NCBI GenBank assembly: GCA_038503035.1 | Contig: JAVSML010024599.1 | Coordinates: 558,001 to 622,000 of the forward strand | Reading direction: 5' to 3' | Source: Crocodylus rhombifer | Taxonomy: Eukaryota; Chordata; Crocodylia; Crocodylidae | DNA: 64,000 bases | Part shown: one piece after another, positions 10,861 to 23,569 of the stretch | Position numbering within the stretch: the first letter of the stretch is position 1 | How the letters are laid out: each line of letters begins with the position of its first letter | Notes under the pieces: generated by a model | What the model saw: only the letters and a program-made list of their open reading frames with translations | Database searches by the model: none | Told to the model about the DNA's origin: nothing | Program-made: the position numbers and the translations under genes

Positions 10861-12270
10861 CATTTTAGTGGCAAATTAAAAAATAAAGGGATTAAAAGGA
10901 CGGGGTTGGGGGGGAGGGGAGGAAACTGGGAGAGAGAAGGAAAAAAAGTCCAAACTATATGGCAATGGAACCAGGAGAAGTGCCTATATTTCTAAAGATG
11001 TTTGCAATTCTGATTGTAAATTACAACAGTGGGCTAAAATCTAATTGTTCATATGCAAAGAATGCTCTAATTCTTCTCTTTCTCATATCTGGAGGCCCAG
11101 GGTCTGTCCTACAGTGTAGAATATGCTTAAGATTTTAAATTAAAACATACCTTAAAAAAATGTAAATTTAGAGCTGTCTGCTAGTAGCAACAACTGTGAC
11201 CTGAAGAACACTTGTTCTATGAATTTAACTTCTGTGTCAATTTTTGTTTTGTTGTGTTCCATGGGGTTTTTTTTGGTGGTGGTAACATGGTGACTTCAGT
11301 CCGGTTAGTGTTTCTTATTCTGCATATATTTATTAGAATACTGATTTCTACATTAGAGAGTTACAAAGCGTCTGCTGCTGCTCAGAAAAAAGTCCATACT
11401 ACATCTGTGGCTACCGAACCCCCTCCATGTACGGAGATAACTCTAGTTTTCTAAGTTGGTTTTGATGTGTTTGTGCATCTGATCTGCTACAACACTAAGA
11501 TGTTTACTTGACAAAATCAGTCTTCTTGCTCACATACATTTTATTTTTTCTGGTTGTCAGCCTCTTCATGCAAACTGCACAATCATGGCATGTCTCTTGA
11601 CTGTAAAGGATGAAGAACTCTTAATGCCTCTATCCATACTGCTTACCCATACATTTCCCAATGTGAGGAAAGTATGGACAATCAAGGCTTCAAATGCTTC
11701 TTGAAACCCGGTGTTTCAGCTTCTGTAACAAGCAATCAATTGTAATCTGGAGAGCTAGAGTACTGAATTTACATTTGAATCTGGATATTTTGCTGCTTAG
11801 ATATTGGTAAAGGGAATCTTTATAAAAAGGAACACCTGTACAAGCTTAAGCCCTTGGAGACCTTTTCTGAAGTCTGAATTTAATTACTTTCTCTTCTCAA
11901 GGGACAGACAGCAATGGCTACTCCCTATGTACTTATTAGGGTGTATTGTCTGAACCAAAATATGAATCCATGTGAAGCCCTGTTTGACTCCTTCTGTTGA
12001 ACATTGAGCTTTTGACAGTAAGATGGATACAGGGCTCTCAGGAGCTAATCTTCAGTGTGTTGAGCTTGCTTGTACACCTGCAATGGAAGGGAGTGCCATT
12101 CCAGATCCCCTGGTTCACGTAAGGGGGCGCAGAATCCTTACAGCACAAGAGGAGGATAATTGCCTGAGGACCAGAGGAGTATAGGAAGGTAGTAAGGCTT
12201 ACCCTACGAATAAGATACAGCTGTATGAGATATAGGGAGAGCCTTGTTTTGATTTGTTCCTATCTGAAAC
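10861..12270. other. AT-rich sequence with no recognised feature
   Basis: Contains a short G-rich patch (about 10890-10930) and several A/T homopolymers. No gene, RNA or named repeat is supported. The plus open frame 11212-11454 looks like chance. Confidence 0.45.
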
Positions 12271-12274
12271 TTAA

Positions 12275-12480
12275 AGCCGGCATGACAGTGGCTAGGTATC
12301 TGGAACCAACTTCCAAGGGAAGTGGTGTGGCTCCTACCCTGGGGGGGTCTTTAAGAGGAGAAGCCTTGATAATCACCTAGCTGGGGTCATATGAACCCAA
12401 TATTCTTTCCTGCCCAGGACAGGGGGTCAGACTTGATGATCTACTTAGGTCCCTTCTGACCCTACATCTGTGAATCTATA
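12275..12480 (+). mobile_element. CR1 LINE 3' end, same lineage as the 7165-10165 element
   Basis: Encodes the end of ORF2 in degenerate form (TGGCTAGGTATCTGGAACC, then CTTCCAAGGGAAGTGG and GTCTTTAAGAGGAG). It continues into a 3' UTR with GGGGTCAGACTTGATGATC and CTTCTGACCCTACATCTGTG. About 205 bp remain, so it is heavily 5'-truncated, the usual outcome for CR1 insertion. Confidence 0.8.
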
Positions 12481-13440
12481 GGTAAAGACATTCAACAAGT
12501 CAGAGGTGGAATCGATAGCCGTTGCTTGGTTCTCTGTAAGGAGCATAGTTTAGATCAGTAAGATGAACAAAGCAAAGTTCATTGTAGCCAACATGAACCA
12601 AAACAAATGAGATGCATATGGCTCTAGGAGTCTACCACATGCAATCCTTAAATGTGCAAATGTCCTTTTAAATTTAAGTTACTTCCTTCCCTTTTTAAAA
12701 ACATGTTGCTTGGCCAGCTAGCAAGTACTTTGTGTGGGGTTGAGCTCCACAAATTAATTTGCTAGCAAAAACAAATAATGGAGTAAAGTGTTCTCATTGT
12801 TCAGGATGCTGCCAGCAACTCCCTATTGGCTGGGGTCAGCACAAGACTTAGTTTAGTAGTGTAATTAGGTGACTGCAGGCTTTGACTGTTTAATTAAATA
12901 TGACTTTGTGGGAATATTTTGTTGTCATGCAGCTGAAATTTGCTAGATACACACTTTTGGAGGTAGCACGTAAACTTAGGAAATGATAGTCTTTGATCTT
13001 TGAGGTTTCTTTCAGTTCTTTGAAGATTTTTTAAGTAAGCTGCTACACAAGTGTTAATTCAATGCAGTAAAATGGAAAAAAAAATAATCTTGAGTCTGGG
13101 TATACTAAGTAACATCAAAAAACTTGCTTTGCATATATCTTTTAAACAGTAATCCTTCTTTCTAAACCAGTTTTCCAAAGATTTTAGTGTTTGTTTCACT
13201 TTTAGAAATCATAGCAAACATTTTTTTGACTTTTTTCACGTTATCTTCCTAGCTTTCATTTTCTTTCCGTTTTATTATTTTAATCCTTTTTGGAACATAT
13301 AATCATGTTACTCTTTCCCTCAGTGATATGGATGCTAGTATAAAGGCTAACTTAAATTTCCTTGGTTCTTTTCTTCCGTCTTCTACTTATCTTCCCCTGG
13401 TTTCTTTGTTATAATTGAGTACCACACAAACATCCGCATA
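12481..13440. other. AT-rich sequence with no recognised feature
   Basis: No credible frame, RNA gene or repeat. T-rich runs occur around 13150-13280. Confidence 0.45.
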
Positions 13441-13444
13441 CTTA

Positions 13445-13605
13445 TCTCCATAACACCCTCCCAGGATAGGAAAATGCTATTATCTCTATTTTATGTATGT
13501 GGATATGAGCCTAAGGAAAACTAATTCACTTGCCCAATGTAACACAGGAAATCTCTGGAAGAACTGGGATATGAGTTATCCTAAGTCTCAGGCTGGGACA
13601 CAAAC
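13445..13605 (+). mobile_element. MIR SINE
   Basis: Diverged match to the MIR consensus 3' half in order: TATCTCTATTTTATGTATG, ATGAGCCTAAGGAAAACTA, the core CACTTGCCCAATGTAACACAG, then CTGGAAGAACTGGGATATGA and TCTCAGGCTGGGAC. MIR is an ancient tRNA-derived SINE shared across amniotes. High divergence is expected and seen. Confidence 0.65.
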
Positions 13606-15210
13606 TTCTGCCCCCCCCCCTTTCTCTCTCATCATTTCCTTCTCCTTTCCTTCTATTCATTTTTAAAGATGCATATTGATTTTTTTATTTACCTGGGGTT
13701 ATTTATTATAATATACTGTTGGCTTGTAGGTATTCTTATACAATGAAAATAATTTGGGGGAAAATAGAGAATGGAGTAAGTGCTGTGCACAGTGCATTAA
13801 CTGTGATCTGGAGAGGCTGCTGAGCTTTAAAGGAATTTTTTGACTTTTTTTTCCCTGTTTTTTCTCCCCATATTTTAACTATGTTTTTCTGAACCAGATA
13901 ATATTTTTAAGAGACATTTGTCTAGCTATCCACTATAACATAGGAATAAGGGTCCTTGTCCTGGCCAGATGCAATGAACACCAATTCAGTGACCTAATCA
14001 TTTGAGAGGAGAGACTATTAATAACTTGTCACTTCATTTTTTCAGGAAAGGTACAACGACAAATTATCCCACACAGACCTAAAGCAATCATTCTCCACCA
14101 AGCCTCGGCCCAGTTGGAACAAAAAGCTACTTTTACTTCCCTTATAGGCAACATGGGGTTAACAAGCTACATTAACCACAAAATGTCTGCAGGAGTCAAC
14201 CTGTCATTCATTACTTGTTTACCAGAGGGATCGAAAGAATATGCAGCCAGGCTATTTTAGGCCATTCAACTTCATTCTTCAAGGCATATACTGTTAACAG
14301 TGACAGGTAATGAACACTTTTTTCCTTCTGGGCCTCCATTTTACACATAGGCAGCTACATTATGGGCATATTTGCATCCCTCTGAAACATGGGTCACTAC
14401 TCCAGCTCACATGCTGGGTTTAAGAGGGCCTGTGATCTGTTTGGTCTGACCCAGGATAGCAGCCTGTACGTTCATGTGGAAATAAGGTTGAACTGCCATA
14501 AACACAAGGAGAGAGGATGCGCAGTGGCAGCTTGCCCTACAGAAAGTTGTTTGTGTTTTCCTGCTGAGCTCTTTGCTTTCACAAAAATATATTTCAGACA
14601 TAGCTGTAGTAGCTCTTGTTGTCCAACTTTACAAAGTACTCATTATTTTTGAGAGACTCTTGTTCTCAGCAGCAGGGGAGGTGGGTGATGGGGCTCTGTG
14701 TTGTCACTTGTCCTTGTAAACTGTGTTTCCCGCTAAGCATATCTAGCTTTTCTGTTCAAAATAAAATTCTCTGTCATCCAGAGCTTCATCCGGTTCCACC
14801 AAAGAAGATGCAGCCACAAAAGAAAACAACTAATTAAGAGACGGCTGCTTAGGTTAAGCCATTATCCCTCCTAAATTTAGTTAAATTCATAAAATGGGTG
14901 GTATAGAATGAGTAGTTGAATCACTAGTGACATATAGGCTTTCTCTGCATTTCTTCCAAGGGATTAGCATATTAACTGGTTGTAAAGCTGTGGCAGACAG
15001 TGGCTGACAATTGCTTAGGTTTTCTCATCTCAGCTCATCTCATGATCTGTTACCGTGTTGTATATGTAGCCCATATCATGATTCACAAATCAATAGATGA
15101 ATCTATAATCTTCAAGTTCATCATAACCATAATAATTGAATGTATCTCTTTATAGAGTTAGGTCGCAAGCACTTTTTCTATACTATATAACCTTTAGGAA
15201 AGAGAGATGT
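13606..15210. other. AT-rich sequence with no recognised feature
   Basis: Begins with a C9 run and T-rich sequence. Small overlapping open frames around 14389-14837 on both strands have no domain signal. A short GGTCTGACCCAGGATAGCAG string near 14450 resembles a widespread vertebrate repeat fragment, but it is too short to annotate. Confidence 0.4.
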
Positions 15211-15219
15211 CATTTCTCT

Positions 15220-15310
15220 GTCCAGAATAGCCACTTGCTGGGTGGCTGGAGCACTCGCCTGTAGAAGGACTCAAATTCTTGTTCCTGAGCTCTGCTCTTC
15301 CAGATGGGCT
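15220..15310 (+). mobile_element. Possible tRNA-derived SINE remnant
   Basis: GGGTGGCTGGAGCACTCGCC resembles a tRNA A-box region (TRGC..AGTGGTTAGAGC). About 30 bp further, GGACTCAAATTCTTGTTCC resembles a B box (GGTTCRANTCC). Spacing fits a tRNA-related SINE head, but the match is poor and no tail or second copy is visible here. Confidence 0.3.
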
Positions 15311-17690
15311 TTTCACTCTTCTGGCTAGTATAAGCGTAACTCATGTCCTGAGATTCCAGCATAATGCTAAGAATGTTTTCCTAAAAGTTTAATCAAAACT
15401 TGTGCCTTCACTGCAAAATGTTTTGGATTGGATGAATTTATATTCTTTAATTTAAGAAAAAAAACAGATGAAAACCTGAAAAAAATCTGAAGTCAACTCT
15501 ACCGTGTTAGACTATTACAGCTTGAATATATGTTCTTTTTCTCATAATAATCATTTAACATTCAGTAAGGATTGTTAAATTGACAACTTATGTTTCATTG
15601 ATAAATGACATGCTCCAGTCCAGGTTGCTATAGTGGAGCAGCCAGATAGCCCACTTTTTCTTTGTTTTGATATATGCATAGAGGATACTCCTACCTCCTC
15701 CACTGGTGTTAGGGCTAAGGCTCTGTTCTTCTTAGCATATATTTTGGGATATAAATGCCAGGGAAATAATGGAGTGCACTACTGTTAAGAAATGTTAAAA
15801 TTTAAATGTTGAAGTTTTAGCAGCATATATACATAGCAGCAGTTATAGCAGCTTTTGGATAAATAATGGGAAAAAATGAAATGGAAAAGAGGTTACTGGA
15901 TCCTACTGCTGTTTAAACACTTCCCTTTCCTTAATCAAGAAATTTTTGTGGAAGAAAGAAAAATAGAATAACACTTTAAGGCAGAAAAACTGCAAAAGAT
16001 TCAGATAATATATTGAAAAGGAAGGAGACTGGGTCAAAGTGGGGGACTAATTGAGTCATTAGAGCAACAGGATTGAAGGATCTGCATCTCAACCAGCTGT
16101 TCAAGCTTTCTGACGTTTTCCAGTGACTACTATTGACTTCTGTAGAAATCAACACAAAAACCAGGCCATACCTAAAACCTGCTGGGCATATTCTTACTTT
16201 TAAAAAAATCTTCTATATGTAGTAATGCATCCATACTATTTTACAAAACCCTGAATAGATTTAATTAGCATGGTTTATTCATTTTCAAAAGCATTTCTAG
16301 TGTACCATTGAATCAAGATAAACACATTTGAAAATGTTTATTCAACCTGCCCTGCTAACCTAAGGATCATGTTTCTTCTAAAGACATTTTGACCATTTAC
16401 TCAGGAAGAAGGGACTTGTTTAGAATAATATGTTTTTGTTCTTTTTTTCTGTGAAGCTCTTTCTCCTTGATTATCAAAAGTCCGTAACTGCTGTGGACTA
16501 AAGCTATTGATTTCTCAAAATGATCTTTGTTTACTTGGCAAACATTACAACTACTATCTTAGTTGCTGTTTTAAGTGAGTCATGAGTTGTCATAACCCTT
16601 TATTAGCAAGAACAAATCTTCCCAATATTCTTTTGCTTTACAGTAGTCTTTTGCTTTTGCTTTTCAAGCTATTGTTGACTTCTGATGGATTATTTGAGAG
16701 GCAGCAGTTTGTATATGCGATTGACTAAGATTATCCCTGGTCTTAGTAAAACTGACATTTGAGGACATGATTAGCAGGAATTGACTTGCTGCTATAAGGT
16801 TATTCATGAGGTGGGAGTTTTCTCTTGTGTCTTGCCCAACTTTTATTTATTTCATTTAAGATATCAGTAGCAGTGTAGTATTGTAATTCTGCTGTAACAA
16901 TTATTATGAAATGATTTCTCTTTTGTGTATAAAGCTTTTGCTCATTCTGTTCTATCAGTCCAGTCCTAACTCATTTCACTTTTGTCTTTTGCCAGCATGG
17001 AAAGTTCCCTGCGGTTGCCTTGTAGCATTTTTTGTATGAGATTGGGATTGCATGACATTGTTTAAACTGTTTCAGACAGCTTTAATTTTAGCTCATCTAG
17101 TACTTCTGTCACTCTTAATGGACTGAAGTGCTGAATGTTTTAATGACTGGAAGGGTCTGAAATAATAGGCTTCCTACCATATGAGGCCCTGGCAGCAGGG
17201 AGAGGTTGTATCACTGGTAAAATTAGTAGTCAAGTTATAATTTAGGTCATGAAACTTGATCACTTTTTAAAATTACACTTCATTATAGTTCAAAAAGTAA
17301 AGTAGAGAAAGTAATTTTGTTTCTAAATGATGACTCTCTTTAATTCTCAAGGTAATATTTTGTTCCCAAAAAGCTGGTAAGGTAAACCTCCCCCCCCGTC
17401 CCCCCCCAAGTGGTTTTACTGACAAAAGTATTCATTTTACCTTTAACAACTTTTCATTTCTTGGGCTGTTACTACTTTCACTTGGCTCCATTGTTTTGTC
17501 TCCTGCTTTCCTCCTCAAGTGATCACTTTTGTTATATTAGAGTACCAGAGGCATAATTAGCTGTGTTTGTGTCCTGAGCAAACCCTGCTAAAAGTTGCGT
17601 GTGGGGTGGGAATGAGAGGTGCTGCTGAACACTGCAGAGGTGCTAGCATGGTAAGGGACAGGATATGGGGCTGAGAATCTTAACTACTGC
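15311..17690. other. AT-rich sequence with no recognised feature
   Basis: Long AT-rich run without recognisable coding or repeat content, apart from a C-rich patch at about 17388-17408. Confidence 0.45.
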
Positions 17691-17699
17691 CACAACATG

Positions 17700-17880
17700 G
17701 TGTGTCCACCCTGGGCACATTTATATGAGATGACTTAATGGGCAGTGGACGATTCTATTGCACATTAGCTTGTCACGGCAAACACCATGCTAATACACTA
17801 ATGCACGGTAGAATTAGTCTATTGCACATTAAGCATCACAAAAAAAGTTCACTGTTGCTGTTGTGCATTAGTTTAAATTT
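17700..17880. repeat. Degenerate inverted/direct repeat cluster, MITE-like
   Basis: CTATTGCACATTAGC occurs at about 17755, and a related CTATTGCACATTAAG follows at about 17818. Between them is GCTAATACACTAATGCACGG, which pairs imperfectly with the first. The GTGCATTAG motif also appears in the repeat at 37075-37288. No ends or target duplication could be fixed. Confidence 0.3.
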
Positions 17881-18104
17881 ACAAAAGGGTCTATTATTTT
17901 TTATTTATAAAATGAGAGAAAAGAGGTAGTGCAATTCTAAGAAAACTTAAAAAAAAGTCATAAAATGTAGAAATGCATATATTTTTCAACTAAAGAAAGT
18001 GTGATATGATAGAGAATGATCCTTGTAAGTAGTGGATGTGAATGTATGGATGACAATCAAAGTAGTAAAACTATTATATATTGTACTAAAATAACTTTAG
18101 TACT
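17881..18104. other. AT-rich spacer
   Basis: Nothing recognised between the MITE-like repeats and the CR1 element that follows. Confidence 0.5.
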
Positions 18105-19651
18105 GAAGAGAGGACAGGGAGGTCTGGGTGAGGGAGATCCCCTGCCCTCCATTAATGCTGACCTTGTAAAGGAACACCTTGAGAAGTTGGATATCTTCAA
18201 GTCAGCTGGCCCTGACAATCTACACCCCAGGTTACTCAAGGAGCTGGCGAGCATCATCCCAGCCTCTGGCATGGATCTTTGAGAACTCCTGGCGCTCTGG
18301 TGTAGTGCCCGAAGACTGGAAGAAGGCCAATGTGGTGCCGATCTTCAAGAAAGGGAGGAAAGTTGATTCGGCTAACTATAGGGCCATCAGCCTGACCTCT
18401 ATCCCGGGGAAGGTCTTAGAAAAGTTTATTAAAGAGGCCATCCTTAATGGACTGGCCGATGCCAAGATCCTGAGGGACACCCAGCACGGGTTTGTTGCGG
18501 GTAGGTCTTCCTTGACCAATCTTATTTCCTTCTATGACCAGGTGACCTATCACCTGGACAGGGGAGAAGAGATTGATGTTATATATCTTGACTTCAATAA
18601 AACCTTCCGTCTGGTATCCCATGATCACCTCTTGGCAAAACTGGCCAATTGTGGCCTTGGGTCCACCACGATCCACTGGCTGGGGAATTGGCTCCATGCT
18701 CGGACCCAGAGGTTAGTAATTGACAGAAGTCAATCATCATGGTGCCCTGTGACCAGTGGGGTGCCCCAAGGCTCTGTCCTTGGACCCATATTGTTCGACG
18801 TCTTCATTAATGATGTGGACATTGGAGTCAGAAGCGGACTGGGCAAATTTGCTGATGACATCAAACTTTGAGGCAAAGCATCCACACCAGAAGACAGGGG
18901 GGCAATCCAGGCTGACCTGGACAGGCTCAGCAAATGGGCGGATGAGAACCTGATGGTGTTTAACACTGAAAAGTGCAAGGTTCTCCACTTTTCAAGGAAA
19001 AACCTGCAGCATCCTTATAGGCTCAGCAGTGCTGCACTGGCTAGCACTGTGGAAGAAAGAGACTTGGGGGTCATCATTGACCACAAGATGAACATGAGCC
19101 TGAAATGCGATGCTGCAGCTAGTAAAGTGATCAAAACACTGGCTTGCATCCATAGATGCTTCACAAGTAAATCCCGGGACGTCATTCTCCCCTTGTACTC
19201 GGCCTTGGTGAGGCCACAGCTGGAGTACTGCATCCAGTTTTGGGCTCCACAATTCAAAAAGGATGTGGAGAAGCTTGAGAGAGTCCAGAGGAGAGCCACG
19301 TGCATGGTCAGAGCTCAAGAAAACAGACCTTACAACGACAGGCTGAATGCCATGGGGCTCTTTAGCTTGGAAAAACGCAGGCTCAGGGGTGAGCTGATGG
19401 CCACCTATAAGTTTATCAGGGGTGACCACCAGGATCTGGGGGAACGTTTGTTCACCAGAGCACCCCAAGCGATGATGAGGTCTAACAGTTATAAACTACT
19501 GCAAGACCATTTCAGGCTGGACATGAGGAAGAATTTCTTTACTGTCCGAGCCCCCAAGGTCTGGAACAGCCTGCCATTGGAGGTGGTTCAAGCACCTACA
19601 TTGAACACCTTCAAGAATAAATTGGATGCTTATCTTGCTGGGATCCTATGA
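18105..19651 (+). pseudogene. CR1 ORF2 reverse transcriptase, 5'-truncated, nearly open
   Basis: This encodes the reverse transcriptase used for target-primed copying of CR1 RNA. It starts just before INADLVKEHLEKLDIFKSAG and has a frame change near 18260. A 230-aa frame follows with VVPEDWKKANVVPIFKKGRK, ANYRAISLTSIPGKVLEKF, QHGFVAGRSSLTNLISFYDQ, VIYLDFNKTFRLVSHDHLL (the first catalytic Asp box, usually KAFD, here KTFR), SGVPQGSVLGPILFDVFIND and FADDIKL. One TGA at 18869-18871 interrupts it. The same frame then resumes and is open to 19651 (thumb and C-terminus: VRPQLEYCIQFWAP, RVQRRATCMVRAQENRPY, FRLDMRKNFFTVRAPKVW). The Asp box change and the stop make it inactive. Lineage matches the 47495 and 53575 copies. 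Confidence 0.9.
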
Positions 19652-19757
19652 CCCCAGCTGACTTCCTGCCCTTTGGGTGGGGGGGGGAGTGAGGGGCTGG
19701 ACTCGATGATCTTCCGAGGTCCCTTCCAGCCCTAATGTCTATGAAATCTATGAAACT
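19652..19757 (+). mobile_element. CR1 3' UTR and tail of the preceding RT copy
   Basis: After the stop come CTGACTTCCTGCCCTTTGG, a G-run, GGACTCGATGATCTTCCGAGG and CCCTTCCAGCCCTAATGTC. It ends with tandem ATGAAATCT-like units. This ending defines the second CR1 lineage in the window. Confidence 0.85.
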
Positions 19758-21498
19758 TAATGGAAAGAAATATGCGTGTAGTAGAGCTACTTATCTAAGG
19801 CCCCATCCATAAAGGTGCTAAGCACTTTTCAAAAGTTGCTGCATGTTGTCCACTGAACGTCATGGGAGTACTGATTGCTCAATGTCATCTGAAGAGACTC
19901 AACTTTTTGCAGAATTAAGCCTGTGGGTGCTGGCAACCTGCCTTATCTGATAGCTCTTCTCTCTTGTCCTGCATATTTGAATTAGAATGTGTTGACATAT
20001 GGAATAATTAAGGCTGCCTAATGAAAAATTTCCATTTGTAAAGTGATTTGACTTGCTCTTTTGATTGACAGGTATTTGCTAACCTGGATTACATTGTTTC
20101 TGAATAGGGCTTTGCTGTTGCTGTTTTTGTACCTGTCTTATTTTGCCACAGAATTACCTGAAACAAGAAGACTTTTATTTGACCTTCTTGTTCCTCCTGT
20201 ATTGTTTTGTAGAAAAGACTTGATTGTGTTTAAATATAGTTGTTGATTTTAAAGGAAGGTATGATACCCAGCAGTGACAGCAGGGGAGGGTAACAGTGGA
20301 GGAAATGGTGTCTTTGCCATATTGTCAGTCAAAGTTTTAGATCCCTTCTATTTCAGGTTATGAGTGATTAGCTAATCGACTCAATATGCAGCAAATTTAA
20401 TAAGGATAAAAAAAAGTGGCTATTCTACACATGTAAAGAGGAAATTCATGAAGAGCAAGTTTTTCCGATAAACCTCAAAATAACTTCTAAATTGGCTCCC
20501 TAATTTTCTATCCCTTTTACTATTAGGGGCATGTGTTCATTCTTTGGTATATGTTCTTGATGCTTCACATAGAATTGCTTGAAATAATTGCAGAATAATT
20601 TTGCCATTGGGTAACATTAATCCTGCCAGGGACAGGAAATGAGAGATACTGCACCACTCCTACACTTCTTTTTGTGCCTATGCAGAAGGAGGTATTGGCA
20701 GAACAACAGTGTGATTAGCAGACTCTTAAAATCCAGCCTCATAACTTGAATCAGAGAGAGAAAAATGTAGTCTTTAATCCATTTATAGTTTGCCCATGGT
20801 AATGTCAATGAGAAAAAAAACTGGAAAGAAAATTGCAAATAGCCTTGTTTAACAAAAAACAAAAAAATCCTTTTTAAGGAAGATTTTATGAAATCAGCCA
20901 CATATTTCAGAATGGCTTTGGCTATGTAGTTATCTCCCCATAAAATAGCCATAGAGGTTTGTAGCAACTGAAAGCCAAGGTGCCTAAATGGCAAAACAAG
21001 TGCCCTTTTATTCACACAATAGTTGCCTAGGGCCAGATTCATGCAGATTAGCATAGTTCTGATGTCAATGGAATTATGCTTATTTAAAATGGCTAAAAGC
21101 ATATCACTCATACAATATCTTAAAAGGTTGCTGATTATTTCTATGCCATTTTCAGTAAAGGATATTTAAAACACTCCTCCTGTAAATCTGAAAATTCTGC
21201 AGTGGTTTTATGTAGTTAGTGCTGTAATAGAGGGTTTTAAAATTTCTATTTTTATTGTCATTGTTTTGTCAAGAGTGATATTGTAGCCATGATGGTCCAG
21301 AAATGACGGGAGAGACATTCACTGACACTAAAGCCAGATTAGCACTTGGAGTGCTTCCAAATGAAAATATCCCAAAACATAAGGCCAAATGGCTCTATTT
21401 TATATAAGCTATTGTTTTTGTCAGCATGCTGACTTATTAGTGAGAACCTTGAATAAATAGCAAGTCTGTATCAGCTTTAGAGCCCACATAAAACACAA

Positions 21499-21500
<2 letters not shown>
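19758..21500. other. AT-rich sequence with no recognised feature
   Basis: No credible gene. A GGGCCAGATTCATGCAGATTA stretch near 21030 resembles the vertebrate-wide 'GGGCCAGATYCTCAG' repeat motif but is too short to call. Confidence 0.4.

Positions 21501-21538
<38 letters not shown>
21501..21538. repeat. (GT)19 microsatellite
   Basis: An uninterrupted GT dinucleotide run of 19 units, the only long perfect microsatellite in the window. Likely polymorphic in length. Confidence 0.95.
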
Positions 21539-21540
<2 letters not shown>

Positions 21541-22514
21541 TAAGTCCTGACATTTTTGATAACTCTTTTTCAGTGTGCCTACTTCAGACTCCTTCCTTAT
21601 GATTTCATTATTTACGAGGCAAGTTTCTTGTTGCCTTGTCTCATTAGCATATGTTTATCATATATTTTCTGTGTAATTACCATCCCAGAATAATGCAAAA
21701 CAACATTACATGTTCTAATAGGTGTCAAGATACCTATTTTCCCTGCTCCCCTTAAGTTCTACTCACTAACATTTTGATTTTTTGGCACCTGGGCCTGTTG
21801 GATAACAACAGGAACAGTAAGGTTCCCTACTGTGTGGCCACAAGGTCTTCCAGAATCTGAATGAAAAGAAGGGGTCCTTTATTTTCCCCGCCCAGCCATC
21901 TGTTTTCTCTTGCTCTGTTTGCTTTGTGGTTAAAGGTATTACCATGAGTGTGTTTAGGAAGAGCATTTATTTTAATTTGGAACAAATATTACAGGCTTGC
22001 ATGTCACTTGCTATTAATTGTAACATACTTCTTAAATTTGGTTTTGACTGCTTGGATACAAGTTCTGTTTGGGACTAACACTGCATCTTGAAAGTGCAAA
22101 ACCTGTCATGTAATTAGAGAAGAAAATAGCAATACGTGTTTTGTTTTGTGAATGTTTTGTTAAACATTTGATTTTATACTAGGAACAAATTCGATTCCAA
22201 CTGCATTGTTAGGAACTGGAAATCGGCCAAGACTAAGGCCCCAATCAGGCCTTAACTATGTCACTCAGACACTTGCATCATTGGGCATAACCATTTCTGT
22301 TAGGAACTGAAGCTGAAGAATACATTTCACACCGGCTGAACCTTTATGCTTGATGTAGCCTTATTACTCTGCAGAATTATACTGAAGTCAGCAGGACTGC
22401 AATGAGCATAGGGATTTCTGTGGCTTTTGAGCTCCTTTAGTCAGTGAAATAGGCTCTTATTGATTTTGAATCCAGCCCTAGAAACTAACCTTATCTGATG
22501 TCTAAAGAATCTTC
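21539..22514. other. AT-rich sequence with no recognised feature
   Basis: No gene is supported. Around 22210-22450 several phrases (CTGAAGTCAGCAGGACTGCA and similar) resemble an old amniote repeat, but I cannot name it. Confidence 0.4.
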
Positions 22515-23569
22515 GGGTGCATACAAGCATTTAAATCATCTGGATAAAGTTCAATAATTTATTTCAAGTCATTTGAAACCCCACTGGTTGAAAGCTGTAC
22601 AGACATGCAAAGGGGTGGTTGTATGCTCTGTAGGCATCCTGCACTGCCAACATCACCCAGCTAGGGGCCCCAGTACTGCATCCCAGTATGCTTTGCAGGC
22701 TCCCCTGTTCGCCTGGAAACAGATAGTAGTAGCCCAGGTCACAGGTCAGAACTGATTGACCACTGGTCTTAAAAGACCACACCCCCTTGCTCCCTTTCAG
22801 CTGTTAGGCTGTCAGACATCAGACCCAAAGTAGGGTCTGGGTGTGGAAAGCCACCACAGCCGGTGCTAATGGCTCTCAAGCCCTGTGTGCAGGAAGCTTA
22901 CCCCCGATGAACTGGGCTTTGGGTTCTGAAGTGCCACATGGTGTAGGGGGGGCAATCTACACCCACAACATATATGGGTGTGCAAGTGTTGGCTTGATGC
23001 TGGTCTGTGTTTATTCAGTGCAGAGACTGGGGTCTCCAGGAATGGAAGAGGCAGGGGCTAGCAGTATTCATTTCTGGGGGAAGAGTGTATGTGTATGTGT
23101 ATGTGGGGGGGTAACATGGATCTGGGGTAGGGTGGGAGTCTGGTGCTGAGGGATTACTTTCTGCTGTCAACTCAGGGTGGTGGAGCTGACATCTGCACAG
23201 CCCTGGGGCTGTGGAAAAGAGTTGGGCTTTCATGGGCCCTCAGCTGTCCAGGGGAGGGTTTGCTGTCTTGTGCCCATGGCTGCAGCAGTAAATTACAGCA
23301 CTAACCCTGGTGGGGGCAGGAACAATGCATGCTGGGATGTTGGAGGGCACTGCATTAGTTGCATTTGAATGGGGCAGTGTGTAAGCATTCCTTCAACTGG
23401 ATGAACTGCCTTCAGAGGTGAGTTCAGCCGCATCCAATGCAGAGATCTTCACTGTGCTGGATGCGTTTCCTCCAGATGAAGGGCTGTGAATGCTTGTACA
23501 TGGAGTGTTGTTTCAACTGGTGGAAGTGCCTTTCAACTGCGGGTTGAAATGTAATGCTTGTACCTACCC
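22515..23569. mobile_element. Non-autonomous DNA transposon with terminal inverted repeats, with an inner hairpin
   Basis: Left end GGGTGCATACAAGCATTTAA. The right end reverse-complements to GGGTAGGTACAAGCATTACA, so about 17 of the first 20 bases agree. Inside, at about 23380-23500, a second pair of facing ends repeats the AAGCATTC motif, with GGATGAACTGCC-like and GCATCCA-rich arms. This suggests a nested or composite structure. The interior is GC-rich (22780-23300) without a credible frame. The flanks do not show a clear target duplication, so the superfamily is left open. Confidence 0.55.

Noticed and set aside
14430..14475. GGTCTGACCCAGGATAGCAG phrase
   Set aside because: Resembles a common vertebrate repeat fragment but only about 25 bp matches.
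20990..21090. GGGCCAGATTCATGCAG phrase and similar 'gtcaatggaattatgc' text, also near 22370 and 37870
   Set aside because: Likely pieces of an old amniote repeat, but too diverged to name or bound.
20617..21111. 164-aa minus-strand open frame
   Set aside because: Hydrophobic, AT-codon text with no recognised family, splice context or repeat; most likely chance in AT-rich DNA.
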